A DNA stretch of 64,000 nt from positions 1,428,813 to 1,492,812 of the forward strand of contig CP157796.1 in assembly GCA_040112665.1 (NCBI GenBank), given 5' to 3'. This document shows positions 41,411-50,304 of the stretch, in pieces. This DNA comes from Oceanicaulis sp. (GTDB taxonomy: Bacteria > Pseudomonadota > Alphaproteobacteria > Caulobacterales > Maricaulaceae). The position numbers and the translations under genes were made by a program. The notes beneath the pieces are model-generated. The model did not search any database, was not told the DNA's origin, and saw only the letters and a program-made list of their open reading frames with translations. Every line of letters begins with the position of its first letter. Position 1 is the first letter of the stretch.

Positions 41411-44340
41411 CGGATGTCTCTGAGGTGCTTGCAAACGCATTGAATGACAGGCAACGCGCAGCAGCGACCGAGACTGCGGCCGAGACAGTCACACTTGCGT
41501 GCGCGGGATCAGGTAAATCGCGTACACTTGCCTATCGAATCGCATGGCTGATAGCAGACCAAGGCGCTGACCCGACAGGCATCGTCGCGTTCACTTTTAC
41601 TGAAAAAGCGGCAGACTCGATCAAGCTTCGTGTTGCCGATGCTTTGCAGCGCTGTGGACTGGACGTGAATCTGCTTGGCCGAATGTACATCGGCACCATC
41701 CACTCGTTTTGCCAGTATCTACTAGGTCAAGTGGACGCAGCCTATCGCCAGCACGATGTCTTGGACGACAATAAGCTCAAACTCTTCCTGATGGAAAAGT
41801 ATGGAATGCTCGGCCTCCACCGCTTCCGCCAACGCTTCTCCAATTCGTATTTCAAGACCATCCAGGGCATTTACGAGGCTTGGCTTCTTCTAAACGAAGA
41901 GCAACTGAAGATTGATGATATCGCGGAGCACGAAGTGGAATTGGCCGAGTGCCTGCGCGACCTTCGCGAAGCGATGTTGGAAAGCCGTTTCATTGACTTC
42001 TCGCTTATGCAGCGCTTGGCTGTGGAAGAACTGAGCGGCAATTCGCCGGCTGTAGAAGTTGCCGCCGAGCCAATTCAACACCTTCTGGTTGATGAATACC
42101 AAGACATCAACCCTATTCAAGACGCATTGATTCAGCAGCTTCACGAGCGATCGGAGACGCTGTTTGTGGTGGGTGACGATGACCAGTCAATCTATGGCTG
42201 GCGAGGGGCCGATGTTTCGCGAATTCAGACATTTACGGACCGCTATCCGGACGCTGCGACCCATACGCTTTCAGTAAATTATCGCAGCACGCCGCTTATT
42301 GTGAGGACTGCTGACCATTTCGCGCATCAAGAACTAGGCGCGGCCCGGATCATCAAAAATCCGGAAGCGCCAGAGACAGACCAGCCGAACGAATTTCGGA
42401 CATTGTGGTTTGATACACGAGATGACGAAGCCGATTGGGTTGTCGCCAAGATCAACGAATTGCTCGGCACAGCTTACCGCGAAAGCGACGGAACTGTGCG
42501 AGGCCTTACGCCAGCCGATTTCGCGATATTGATGCGGTCCACGCGTCAACCCGAGCCAAATAATCACCCGCCACGCCACGTTGCATACACAGCCCGGTTG
42601 ACTCAGTCTAACATCCCCTACTCGCTTGAAGCTGGAGGCGGTTTATTTGACCGGCCACACGTTCAAGTGATGCGAGCGGCATTTGATCTCTTGCGTGAGG
42701 GCCAACCGACGCGCGACGATGTGCAAGCGTTCGTCGACGAAAGCGCTGGCGACGTTTTCCCAAATACCGACTTTACGAAGCTGACGCGCGTATTCACCTC
42801 ATGGGGGCGCGACATACATGCGCCTGTGGTCGGGGGCGCGCGCCGGCGCATCTATCCGCAGAATCTCGTCTTTGAGCTTCTTGAGGCATTCGGGGCGGCC
42901 CAGTCGAACCTTGACGAGGCGGTCTGGCAAGACTTGGGGGTCTTCAGCCGCATCATCCAGGACGTGGAGAGTGTCTATCCGAGTGTCGATTCAACTTCCC
43001 GGTTTCAGAGCATTCTCAACTTTTTGAATGTTGTAGCGGAGGCCGGATATGACACCTCTAGCTCAGAGGTGCTCCAGCGCCCTGATGCCGTAACCGTCTC
43101 GACTGTCCACAAGATGAAAGGGTTAGAGTTCCCTGTCGTCTTCGTGGTCGATGTCGAAAACAACCGCTTTCCCGGAAGGCGCAAGAGCTATCGTGGTATT
43201 GTTCCTGAGGCTGTGCTGGCAGGTGCACTGGAGCGTGGTGCGTATCAGGGGACACGCGAGGAGGAAGCGCGGCTGTTCTATACTGCCATCACTCGCGCCG
43301 AACGCTTTTTGTATGTAACCGGCTCCGCAATGGGTCCAGGTTGGAAAAGGGCTTTTCGTTCTTCTTCTTTCGTCGCCCACCTTCAAGACGATGCCATTAT
43401 TTCCGAACCTGATACTCCGACCGATGGACTACTTCCCGCCCCACAAGCGCGCCGGCTGGATGCAGCAAACCTTCCCACCAGCTTCTCTGACATTCGCTAC
43501 TATCTTCGGTGTCCCAAGGACTACCAATACCGAAAGCTGTTCGGCTTCAGTCCCGCCATCCCGGACCTCTTTGGCTTCGGAATGACTGTGCACGCAGCGA
43601 TTGGAAAGCTTCATCAAGAGTTTTCTGAGGCGCCTCCGACTACCGATGATGCAGTCGCAATCGCAAGCAACTTGTTCCACCTGAAGCACGTGATCCCTAG
43701 TCGGGACCCCGAAGGCCGCCCAGGACCTTATGAGCGCGCCAAAAACCGTGCGCGTGAACTCGTTGTCGATTACGCGGATCGCTTCTCTGACGACTTTCGT
43801 CACCGCCGACAGGTCGAGGCTCGGTTCGAAATCCCAATTGAAGATGCAGTCGTTTCCGGCGCGATCGACTTGATGCTAAAGGAAGATGAGGCTGGCAACA
43901 TTATTGATGCTTGCGTTATCGATTTTAAAACAATGGAGGGTGGAGCGGATCCCCAAAATGCCCTAGACTTGGAATGGACTGAGCTTTCGCTGCAGGTACA
44001 GCTATATGCTGCTGCAGCTCGTGATGTTCTAGGCGCTGCAGTAGAAGCTGGATACGTACATCTCCTCAAGGATGGTCAGCGGGTGCAAGTGCCAACCAGC
44101 GACGAAGCAATTGGCGCGGCATTGCAAACCATCGAGTGGGCGGTGGGGCGCATTATCCACGAAGACTTTCCGATGCGCCCCGAGAAAACAAAGTGCGAGG
44201 CTTGCGACTTTTTCAAATTATGCCCTCGTCAGCCCGAGTCTTTTGCAACCGACACGATTGCACCGGAGATCCATGTGCCAGGACAAGCATTGAAGAGTGC
44301 TGTGGCTGCCTTCAGGGAGTTCGATCCTGAATACGAGTAG
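41407..44340 (+). CDS. UvrD-like SF1A helicase fused to an Fe-S PD-(D/E)XK nuclease
   Basis: 977 residues. UvrD/PcrA motifs occur in order: Walker A ACAGSGKSRT (31-40), TFTEKAA, motif II DEYQD (229-233), motif III GDDDQSIYGWRG (about 256-267), NYRST, motif V VSTVHKMKGLEF (from about 564) and VI FYTAITRAER (about 623-632). The C-terminal third is a RecB/AddB/Cas4-type nuclease: GAIDLM with D821 and DFKT with D839 and K841. C702 with C930-x2-C933-x5-C939 matches the 4Fe-4S clasp of AddB and Cas4. It would unwind and cut DNA using ATP. AddA-type proteins lack this Fe-S clasp, and no AddB partner is here. Coupling to the methyltransferase suggests restriction of unmethylated DNA. Confidence 0.9.
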   Translation: MTDVSEVLANALNDRQRAAATETAAETVTLACAGSGKSRTLAYRIAWLIADQGADPTGIVAFTFTEKAADSIKLRVADALQRCGLDVNLLGRMYIGTIHSFCQYLLGQVDAAYRQHDVLDDNKLKLFLMEKYGMLGLHRFRQRFSNSYFKTIQGIYEAWLLLNEEQLKIDDIAEHEVELAECLRDLREAMLESRFIDFSLMQRLAVEELSGNSPAVEVAAEPIQHLLVDEYQDINPIQDALIQQLHERSETLFVVGDDDQSIYGWRGADVSRIQTFTDRYPDAATHTLSVNYRSTPLIVRTADHFAHQELGAARIIKNPEAPETDQPNEFRTLWFDTRDDEADWVVAKINELLGTAYRESDGTVRGLTPADFAILMRSTRQPEPNNHPPRHVAYTARLTQSNIPYSLEAGGGLFDRPHVQVMRAAFDLLREGQPTRDDVQAFVDESAGDVFPNTDFTKLTRVFTSWGRDIHAPVVGGARRRIYPQNLVFELLEAFGAAQSNLDEAVWQDLGVFSRIIQDVESVYPSVDSTSRFQSILNFLNVVAEAGYDTSSSEVLQRPDAVTVSTVHKMKGLEFPVVFVVDVENNRFPGRRKSYRGIVPEAVLAGALERGAYQGTREEEARLFYTAITRAERFLYVTGSAMGPGWKRAFRSSSFVAHLQDDAIISEPDTPTDGLLPAPQARRLDAANLPTSFSDIRYYLRCPKDYQYRKLFGFSPAIPDLFGFGMTVHAAIGKLHQEFSEAPPTTDDAVAIASNLFHLKHVIPSRDPEGRPGPYERAKNRARELVVDYADRFSDDFRHRRQVEARFEIPIEDAVVSGAIDLMLKEDEAGNIIDACVIDFKTMEGGADPQNALDLEWTELSLQVQLYAAAARDVLGAAVEAGYVHLLKDGQRVQVPTSDEAIGAALQTIEWAVGRIIHEDFPMRPEKTKCEACDFFKLCPRQPESFATDTIAPEIHVPGQALKSAVAAFREFDPEYE

Positions 44341-44409
44341 AATGCGCTTGCTCTCTATATTTTTCTGAACCGCCTCCTCACCCTTCGAGACTCAGCTGCG
44401 CTTCGCACA

Positions 44410-46611
44410 TCAGGATGAGCCCGCCGCCTCCTTCTCCAACCGCTTCACCTCATCCCTCAGCCGCGCCGCCTCCTCAAACTCCAGATTCGCCGCAGCCTCG
44501 CGCATACGTTTCTCCAGATCCGCGATCGCGGCCTTGAGATTGTTGGGTTCGAACTTCGCCTGCTCCTCGGCGACGCCGTCGGCGCGTTTCTGGCTGCGGC
44601 CTCGGCCTCTGCCCTTGGCGGTTTTTTCCATGACGCCTTCGAGCACGTCGGAGACGCCGCGCACGACTGTTCGTGGGGTGATCCCGTGCTCCAGATTATG
44701 GGCGGTCTGTTTCTCGCGGCGGCGGTCGGTCTCCTCCATGGCGCGCTGCATGGAGCCGGTGATCCGGTCGGCGTAGAGGATGACCTTGGCCTCGGCGTTG
44801 CGCGCGGCGCGGCCGATGGTTTGTACGAGGCTCGTCTCGCTTCTGAGGAAGCCCTCCTTGTCGGCGTCGAGAATGCCGACGAGGCCGCATTCGGGGATGT
44901 CGAGGCCCTCGCGCAGCAGGTTGATGCCCACCAGCACGTCGTAATGGCCCAGGCGCAGATCGCGGATCAGCTCGATGCGTTCGACCGTGTCGACGTCGGA
45001 ATGCATGTAGCGCACGCGCAGGCCCTGCTCGTGCATGTATTCGGTGAGGTCTTCGGCCATGCGCTTGGTCAGCGTGGTGACGAGCGTGCGCAGGCCCTTT
45101 TCGGCCGTGTTGCGCGCCTCCGCGATGATGTCGTCGACCTGGGAGTGGTTCTCCGCCTGCACGGGGCGGACCTCCACGGGCGGATCGACGAGCCCTGTGG
45201 GGCGGATGACCTGCTCGGTGAAGACGCCGCCGGTCTGGTTTAATTCCCACGGCCCCGGCGTGGCGGAGACGTGGATGGTGGGCGGGCGCATGGCCTCCCA
45301 CTCCTCGAATTTCAGCGGGCGGTTGTCCATGCAGCTGGGCAGGCGGAAGCCGTGCTCGGCCAGGGTGCGCTTGCGGTTGAAGTCGCCGCGGAACATGGCG
45401 CCGAGCTGGGGGACGGTCTGGTGGCTTTCATCGACGAAGACCAGCGCGTCGTCGGGCAGGTATTCGAACATGGTGGGCGGGGGCTCGCCGGGCTTGCGGC
45501 CGGTGAGGTAGCGCGAATAGTTCTCGATGCCCTGGCACGAGCCGGTGGCCTCGAGCATTTCGAGGTCGAACTCGGTGCGCTGCTGCAGGCGCTGGGCTTC
45601 CAGCAGCTTGCCGTTGGCTTCGAGCCAGGCAAGGCGCTCGGTGAGCTCGGTCTTAATCTCCTTGATGGCCTGGTTGAGCGTGGGGCGCGGGGTGACGTAG
45701 TGCGAGTTCGCGTAGACGCGGACCTGCTCGAGCCGGCCGGTGGGCTTGCCGGTGAGGACCTCGAACTCGGTGATCGCCTCGATCTCGTCGCCGAAAAAGC
45801 TGACCCGCCAGGCGTGCTCGTCATAGTGGGCGGGGAAGATCTCCACCGTGTCGCCGCGCACCCGGAACGTGCCGCGCTGGAAGGCGGCGTCGTTGCGCTG
45901 GTACTGCAGGGCCACGAGGTCGCGCATGAGCTGGCGGGGGTCCTTGCTGGCGCCCTCCTTCAGGTCGAACACCATGGCGGTGTAGGTCTCCACCGAGCCG
46001 ATGCCGTAAATGCAGCTGACGCTGGCCACGATGATGACGTCGTCGCGCTCCAGGATCGACCGGGTGGCGGCGTGGCGCATCCGGTCGATGGCCTCGTTGA
46101 TGGTGGATTCCTTCTCGATATAGGTATCGGTCCGCGGCACATACGCCTCGGGCTGGTAGTAGTCGTAATACGAAACAAAGTATTCGACGGCGTTATTCGG
46201 AAAAAAGGACTTGAACTCGCCATATAATTGCGCGGCGAGCGTCTTGTTCGGGGCGAGCACGAGCGCGGGCTTCTGAAGTTTTTCAATCACCTTCGCCATG
46301 GTGAAGGTCTTGCCCGAGCCGGTGACCCCGAGCAGCACCTGGTCTCTTTCGGAGGCATGCACGCCCTCGACCAGCTCCTTGATGGCGGCGGGCTGGTCGC
46401 CGGTGGGTTCGTACTCGCTGACCAGCTCGAACCTGCGGCCGCCCTCGCTTTTCTCCGGCCGGGCCGGGCGGTGGGGCGTCCAGTTCGCCGGCAGGCTCAG
46501 CGGGTCCTTGATGTCCGAGCCGGCGACCTCGTCCAGCGTGAAGTCGGCCTGGCCCATGTCGGAGACGCCGGGCGGGGTGAGGGCGGAGTCGTCGGTGGTG
46601 ATCCGTGGCAT
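44410..46611 (-). CDS. uvrB: UvrABC excinuclease subunit B
   Basis: 733 residues. [13 protein letters not shown] (Walker A), the beta-hairpin [21 protein letters not shown] in the family pattern, VDESHQ (Walker B region), [13 protein letters not shown] and a C-terminal UvrC-binding UVR motif ([28 protein letters not shown] in the family pattern) are present. It loads at DNA damage with UvrA and positions UvrC for dual incision. The first 18-25 residues are an unusual extension; ATG 46557 is an alternative start. A LexA box lies upstream, so it is SOS-induced. Its 3' side borders the foreign cassette. Confidence 0.97.
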   Translation of the reverse strand: MPRITTDDSALTPPGVSDMGQADFTLDEVAGSDIKDPLSLPANWTPHRPARPEKSEGGRRFELVSEYEPTGDQPAAIKELVEGVHASERDQVLLGVTGSGKTFTMAKVIEKLQKPALVLAPNKTLAAQLYGEFKSFFPNNAVEYFVSYYDYYQPEAYVPRTDTYIEKESTINEAIDRMRHAATRSILERDDVIIVASVSCIYGIGSVETYTAMVFDLKEGASKDPRQLMRDLVALQYQRNDAAFQRGTFRVRGDTVEIFPAHYDEHAWRVSFFGDEIEAITEFEVLTGKPTGRLEQVRVYANSHYVTPRPTLNQAIKEIKTELTERLAWLEANGKLLEAQRLQQRTEFDLEMLEATGSCQGIENYSRYLTGRKPGEPPPTMFEYLPDDALVFVDESHQTVPQLGAMFRGDFNRKRTLAEHGFRLPSCMDNRPLKFEEWEAMRPPTIHVSATPGPWELNQTGGVFTEQVIRPTGLVDPPVEVRPVQAENHSQVDDIIAEARNTAEKGLRTLVTTLTKRMAEDLTEYMHEQGLRVRYMHSDVDTVERIELIRDLRLGHYDVLVGINLLREGLDIPECGLVGILDADKEGFLRSETSLVQTIGRAARNAEAKVILYADRITGSMQRAMEETDRRREKQTAHNLEHGITPRTVVRGVSDVLEGVMEKTAKGRGRGRSQKRADGVAEEQAKFEPNNLKAAIADLEKRMREAAANLEFEEAARLRDEVKRLEKEAAGSS

Positions 46612-46641
46612 GGGCGCAATATGGACCCGCCGGCCGCGCTG

Positions 46642-46656
46642 GAACAGGGGCGGAAC
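46642..46656 (-). promoter_or_regulatory. LexA (SOS) box of uvrB
   Basis: GAAC (46642-46645) and GAAC (46653-46656) are separated by 7 bp, an exact match to the alphaproteobacterial LexA operator GAAC-N7-GAAC (GTTC-N7-GTTC on the other strand). It ends 31 bp from the uvrB start codon, where it would block transcription until RecA-driven LexA cleavage. Confidence 0.75.
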
Positions 46657-46716
46657 CGCGCGCGGCGCAGAGGCTTTCCCCTGAGGTGTTTACAGCTGAC
46701 GTGGAGCGCCTCCGCC

Positions 46717-47061
46717 ATGACCGAACGCGCAGACCTCGCCGACCAGACCGCCGGCGCCGGAATCGGACCGGCCGGAGACGGAACCTCGGGATTCGGCTCG
46801 GCCGGGCAGGGTGCGGCGCGGATCACGCTGCTGGTGCTGGTGGTGCTGACGCTGGGCGGGCTCGTCTGGGTGTTTTTGCCCGAGGACGACGCAGGTGCTG
46901 GGACGGGCCAGCTGGCTTCGGCCGAGGAGTCGTTCTCGAACCGGTCTTTCTCCGAAGCGCTGATCAGCGCCCGGCAGGCCGACACGGGCGACGCGGCGCC
47001 CGCCCAACCCGCTCCGGCCGAAGGCGACGCGGCGGCCGAGGCCGCGCCTGAAGACGGCTGA
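46717..47061 (+). CDS. small single-pass membrane protein
   Basis: 114 residues from ATG 46717. A Gly/Ala-rich N-terminal part is followed by one helix (ARITLLVLVVLTLGGLVWVFL, about 34-54) and an acidic Ala/Pro/Glu-rich tail. No family is recognised. It is divergent from uvrB and ends 82 bp before the response regulator start on the same strand. The low complexity of the tail calls for caution, but the start, helix and codon pattern are convincing. Confidence 0.6.
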   Translation: MTERADLADQTAGAGIGPAGDGTSGFGSAGQGAARITLLVLVVLTLGGLVWVFLPEDDAGAGTGQLASAEESFSNRSFSEALISARQADTGDAAPAQPAPAEGDAAAEAAPEDG

Positions 47062-47143
47062 TCTTCCGCGCCGCCGGGCAAGCCTTGGTTAACGCTTGCC
47101 CGTCAGCATGGCGCAGAATCGTCTCCAACCCCCGGATCAGCCG

Positions 47144-47677
47144 ATGTCGCAGGGCAGTTTCGAGCGGGTGCGCGTCCTCATTCTCGAGGACAACGCCCAC
47201 ATGTCGACCATCCTGCGCACGATCCTTCAGGGGTTCGGCGTCCGCTCCATCGTGGAGACGCGCGATGCGGCCGACGCGTTCGAGACGATGCGCGCCTCCA
47301 ACCCCGATCTCGCTCTGGTCGACTACATGCTCGGCGACGTGGACGGGCTGGAGTTCACCCGGCTGACCCGGACCGCGTCCGACAGTCCCAACAAGTATCT
47401 GCCCATCATCATGGTGTCGGGTCATACCGACCGGACCAAGGTGATGGAGGCGATCAACGCCGGGGTGAACGAGTATCTCGCCAAGCCGGTCCGGCCTGTG
47501 GATCTCTATAACCGCCTGGTTTCGCTGATCGAACGGCCGCGCCGCTTCGTCAAGGCGCCGGGCTATTTCGGCCCGGACCGCCGGCGCCGCCAGGACCCGC
47601 GCTATTCAGGCCCGTGGCGGCGCGCGACCGACAAGCAGGACGAGGACGGCGACGACCTCAACTTCGGCGCGGACTAG
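47144..47677 (+). CDS. single-domain response regulator with basic C-terminal tail
   Basis: About 177 residues; ATG 47108 is a possible earlier start. The receiver domain (about 5-130) has LEDN as the acidic pocket, LVDYMLGDVDG with the phospho-Asp, MVSGHTD at the switch and AKPVRP with the conserved Lys. It ends in a tail with YFGPDRRRRQDPRYSGPWRR, an Arg-rich motif shared by a group of receiver proteins in Caulobacterales relatives. No output domain is present. A GTTAAC element lies upstream at 47088-47093. Confidence 0.8.
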   Translation: MSQGSFERVRVLILEDNAHMSTILRTILQGFGVRSIVETRDAADAFETMRASNPDLALVDYMLGDVDGLEFTRLTRTASDSPNKYLPIIMVSGHTDRTKVMEAINAGVNEYLAKPVRPVDLYNRLVSLIERPRRFVKAPGYFGPDRRRRQDPRYSGPWRRATDKQDEDGDDLNFGAD

Positions 47678-47680
47678 GCG

Positions 47681-48388
47681 CTAGAGACCCAGTCGCGGGG
47701 CGGCGGGCGTGAGCTGGCCGGCGGTCGCGGTTCTGGTATCAAGATATTGAATTTCTAACCGTTCCAGGCCGCCGAAGCCTTCGAACAGACCTGACGCGTC
47801 GACATGGCCGATCCGCTCGGGCGCGTCGCAGGCGAAGGTCCAGTTCACCACCACGTCGTTATGCGCGCCGTGATCGTGGTCCCCATGGTCATGATCGGCG
47901 TGATCGTGGTCGTGCTCGCCATGTTCGTGTGCGTGATCATGGCCGTGATCGTGGTCGCTTTCGTCATGATCGTGACCGTGTTCGTGGTCGTGATCATGCG
48001 CTCTGTCATGGCCGTGCCCGTGCCCGTCATGATCGGGGTCGTGGGCGGCCTCGCCGGCCTCGGGCGCGCCCATGATCACCGTGTCGGTCAGGGTGCAGCC
48101 CGCCCGCTCGGAGAAGGTCACCAGCCCCCCGGCCGTCAGGCGCGCGCGGGCGTCGGCGACGGTCCGGCGCTGGGCCTCGGTCTGAATCGCGCCTTCGAAG
48201 CCGAAGAAGTTCCACGCCGCGCCGGAGAGCTCGGCGACGGCCGTACCGTCCGGGTTCACCGCGACGAGCAGTTCGGCCGCGCCGTGCACATGGGCGCCGA
48301 GCTGGCGCATGCCGTCCGCATCCTGGGCGAGCGCGGGCAGGGCGGTGGAGAGCGACAGGGCGGCGGCGAGGGCGAGCGTGCGGGTCAT
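47681..48388 (-). CDS. zrgA: ZrgA-like (DUF2796) zinc-binding periplasmic protein
   Basis: 235 residues from ATG 48386-48388 with GGAGGAG just upstream. A signal peptide (LALAAALSLSTALPALA) precedes a QLGAHVHGAAEL start of the DUF2796 domain. In the middle (about 115-178) is an extended His/Asp tract of repeated HDH and DHDHG units, a zinc-binding loop. The C-terminal VVVNWTFACDAPERI closes the domain. It is translated after the ZIP transporter in one operon and likely captures zinc in the periplasm. The Zur box upstream of the pair supports zinc-starvation expression. Confidence 0.85.
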   Translation of the reverse strand: MTRTLALAAALSLSTALPALAQDADGMRQLGAHVHGAAELLVAVNPDGTAVAELSGAAWNFFGFEGAIQTEAQRRTVADARARLTAGGLVTFSERAGCTLTDTVIMGAPEAGEAAHDPDHDGHGHGHDRAHDHDHEHGHDHDESDHDHGHDHAHEHGEHDHDHADHDHGDHDHGAHNDVVVNWTFACDAPERIGHVDASGLFEGFGGLERLEIQYLDTRTATAGQLTPAAPRLGL

Positions 48389-48419
48389 CGAAGATCTCCT
48401 CCGGTGCAGGGGGGCGGGC

Positions 48420-49232
48420 TCAGGGTTCGTGCGAGACCGGCCTGAAATCAGGCCTGTCGAATCCGGCGTGATCATGGCCGTCGTGCGCGTCATGGCCGTG
48501 ATCGTGCCCGGCGTGCGCGAGGCTCATCAGCGCGGCGACGCCGGCGCCGGCGATCACCGCGCCGCCGCCGCGCAGAAGGCCGATCTCGGCGGCTTCGGTC
48601 ATCAGCCGCGCCGCGCCGACATGCAGCAGCAAGCCGGCCACCACCGCGAACAGCGCATCGAGATGGCCCGGCTCCAGACCGGCGGCGTACGGCGCGGACA
48701 ACGCGGCGGCTGCGAAGGTGGTGGCGCCGGCGGCCAGCCAGGCGCCGATCAGGCTCGCCCGGTCGCTCAGCCCGGCGCGCTGCAACAGCACGAAGCACAC
48801 CACCGCCTCGGGCAGCTCATGCAGGACCAGGCCGGCGGCCGCGCCGAACCCGGCGACGGCGTCCACCGTGAGCGTCACCGAATAGACCAGCCCGTCGAGC
48901 ACGGAGTGCAGCGCGATCGCGGCGACCGGCGCGAAGGCCGCGCCGCGCCGGACCGCTTCAGGATGGTGCGCGCCGATCCCGGCGGCGGCGTGCAGAAGAA
49001 AGCCCGCGCCGAACCCGGCCAGGACCAGCCAGGGCGCGCCCTCTCCGCCCGCCAGCGCGCGGGGCAGAAGATGCACCAGCGCGATGGTGATCACGATCCC
49101 GCCGGCGAAGGCGGCGAAGACCGGCCCGTTCGCGCGGGTGAAACCGGCCGCGAAACGCACCATGACCAGCGCCAGAAAGGCGACGGCGGCGGCGGCGGCG
49201 CCGAACAGGATCGAAGCGAGCACGGGCGTCAC
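48420..49232 (-). CDS. ZIP-family metal (zinc) transporter
   Basis: 270 residues with a GTG start. About eight transmembrane helices; metal sites appear in IALHSVLDGLVYSV (TM4) and LVLHELPEAVVCFVLL (TM5), the conserved HS/HE motifs of ZIP proteins. The His-rich C-terminus (AHAGHDHGHDAHDGHDHAGF) probably binds zinc. It would bring Zn2+ into the cytoplasm. It precedes zrgA in an operon and is headed by a Zur-type operator. Confidence 0.9.
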   Translation of the reverse strand: MTPVLASILFGAAAAAVAFLALVMVRFAAGFTRANGPVFAAFAGGIVITIALVHLLPRALAGGEGAPWLVLAGFGAGFLLHAAAGIGAHHPEAVRRGAAFAPVAAIALHSVLDGLVYSVTLTVDAVAGFGAAAGLVLHELPEAVVCFVLLQRAGLSDRASLIGAWLAAGATTFAAAALSAPYAAGLEPGHLDALFAVVAGLLLHVGAARLMTEAAEIGLLRGGGAVIAGAGVAALMSLAHAGHDHGHDAHDGHDHAGFDRPDFRPVSHEP

Positions 49233-49246
49233 GGGCGGTCTTTCTG

Positions 49247-49264
49247 GTGACGTTATAATATATC
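49247..49264 (-). promoter_or_regulatory. Zur operator upstream of the ZIP-zrgA operon
   Basis: GTGACGTTATAATATATC (49247-49264) matches 14 of 18 positions of the alphaproteobacterial Zur consensus GATATGTTATAACATATC as recalled from comparative studies, and is nearly palindromic. It lies 14 bp from the GTG start and overlaps a TATAAC/TATATT -10-like element on the minus strand, an ideal place for repression when zinc is plentiful. Confidence 0.7.
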
Positions 49265-49331
49265 GCCGCCCGTCTTACGCCCTCCTCGCGCGGCGGGCAA
49301 GCGATGGTCGGGCGCGTCCCCTAACGCCCCC

Positions 49332-50204
49332 TCACACCCCCGCCGTCGCGCGCACCTCCTCTGCGCTCATGCCGGCGTCGCGCATGGCCTGCAGGGTCAT
49401 GGCGCGGTCGCGTTTGGCGAAGCGCTTGCCGGTTTCGTCCAGCAGCAGGCGGTGATGGCGGTAGATCGGGCGGGGCAGGCCGAGCAGGCGCTGCAGCAGC
49501 GCATGCAGATGGGTGGCGAAGAACAGGTCCTGGCCGCGGATCACGTGGGTGACGGCCTGTAGCGCGTCGTCATGCACGGCGGCGACGTGATAGCTCGCGC
49601 CGACATCCTTGCGGCCCAGGATCACGTCGCCCAGGGTTTCGGGCCGGGCTTTGACCAGGCCGTGCTCGCCGGCCGGGCCTTCGCCTTCCTCGATGAAGCT
49701 CAGCGTGTCCCAGCCTGCGCCCAGCGCGTCGCGGCAGGCCGCGATCGACAGCCGCCAGGCGTAGGGCTTGCCCTCGGCGAGCAGGGCGGCCTCTTCGGCG
49801 CCGCTCAGCGGCTGGTCGGGGCCGGGATAGATGACGCCCTCGGGCCCTTCGCCGGGATGGTGCGGCGCGCGATCGATCTCGTCTGCGATCTCCTTGCGGG
49901 TCTTGAAGCAGCGATAGACGAGGCCCCGCCCGGCCAGCGTCTCGATCACGCGGCGATATTCGGGAAGGTGCGCGCTCTGCCGGCGGACGGGCTCGGGCCA
50001 GCTCAGACCCAGCCATTTGAGGTCGGTGTAGATCGCCTCTTCGAACTCGGTCCTGCAGCGCGCGGTGTCGATATCCTCGATGCGCAGCAGGAACGTCCCG
50101 CCCGCCGCCTTCGCCGCTTCAAAGGCGGTCAGCGCGGAGAAGGCGTGGCCCAGATGCAGAAGGCCTGTCGGCGAGGGGGCGAAGCGGGTGAGGAAACCGG
50201 TCAT
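49332..50204 (-). CDS. gluQ: glutamyl-Q tRNA(Asp) synthetase
   Basis: 290 residues. The class I signature FAPSPTGLLHLGHAF is present and the KMSKS-like loop reads GKRFAKRD. The anticodon-binding domain of full GluRS is missing, the hallmark of GluQ-RS. IEDIDTARCR matches the amino-acid pocket. It attaches glutamate to the queuosine base in the wobble position of tRNA-Asp. The start ATG at 50204 leaves 100 bp to the divergent esterase gene. Confidence 0.92.
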   Translation of the reverse strand: MTGFLTRFAPSPTGLLHLGHAFSALTAFEAAKAAGGTFLLRIEDIDTARCRTEFEEAIYTDLKWLGLSWPEPVRRQSAHLPEYRRVIETLAGRGLVYRCFKTRKEIADEIDRAPHHPGEGPEGVIYPGPDQPLSGAEEAALLAEGKPYAWRLSIAACRDALGAGWDTLSFIEEGEGPAGEHGLVKARPETLGDVILGRKDVGASYHVAAVHDDALQAVTHVIRGQDLFFATHLHALLQRLLGLPRPIYRHHRLLLDETGKRFAKRDRAMTLQAMRDAGMSAEEVRATAGV

Positions 50205-50304
50205 GGCCTATCGGTTAGCACCGCCTGTACGCGGGGTCGACGCGAGGCTTTTTCTTGCGGGGCGCCCCCCATATGATCGCGCCGCAGAGCGAAGGGAGCC
50301 GCAC

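Larger units (their letters stand above)
40201..44345 (+). other. AT-richer methyltransferase / helicase-nuclease cassette (candidate defence module)
   Basis: From about 40,200 the base composition drops sharply below the flanks and returns near 44,345. The segment holds exactly two overlapping genes with a promoter and is bracketed by REP-like palindromes on the left (39947-40180) and right (about 44375-44410). No integrase or terminal repeat is seen. Composition, gene pair and position between unrelated housekeeping genes indicate horizontal transfer of a compact defence-like unit. Confidence 0.75.

Noticed and set aside
47085..47100. CtrA site upstream of the response regulator
   Set aside because: Only one TTAA half-site is present (in GGTTAACGC); the second half-site at the TTAA-N7-TTAA spacing is missing.
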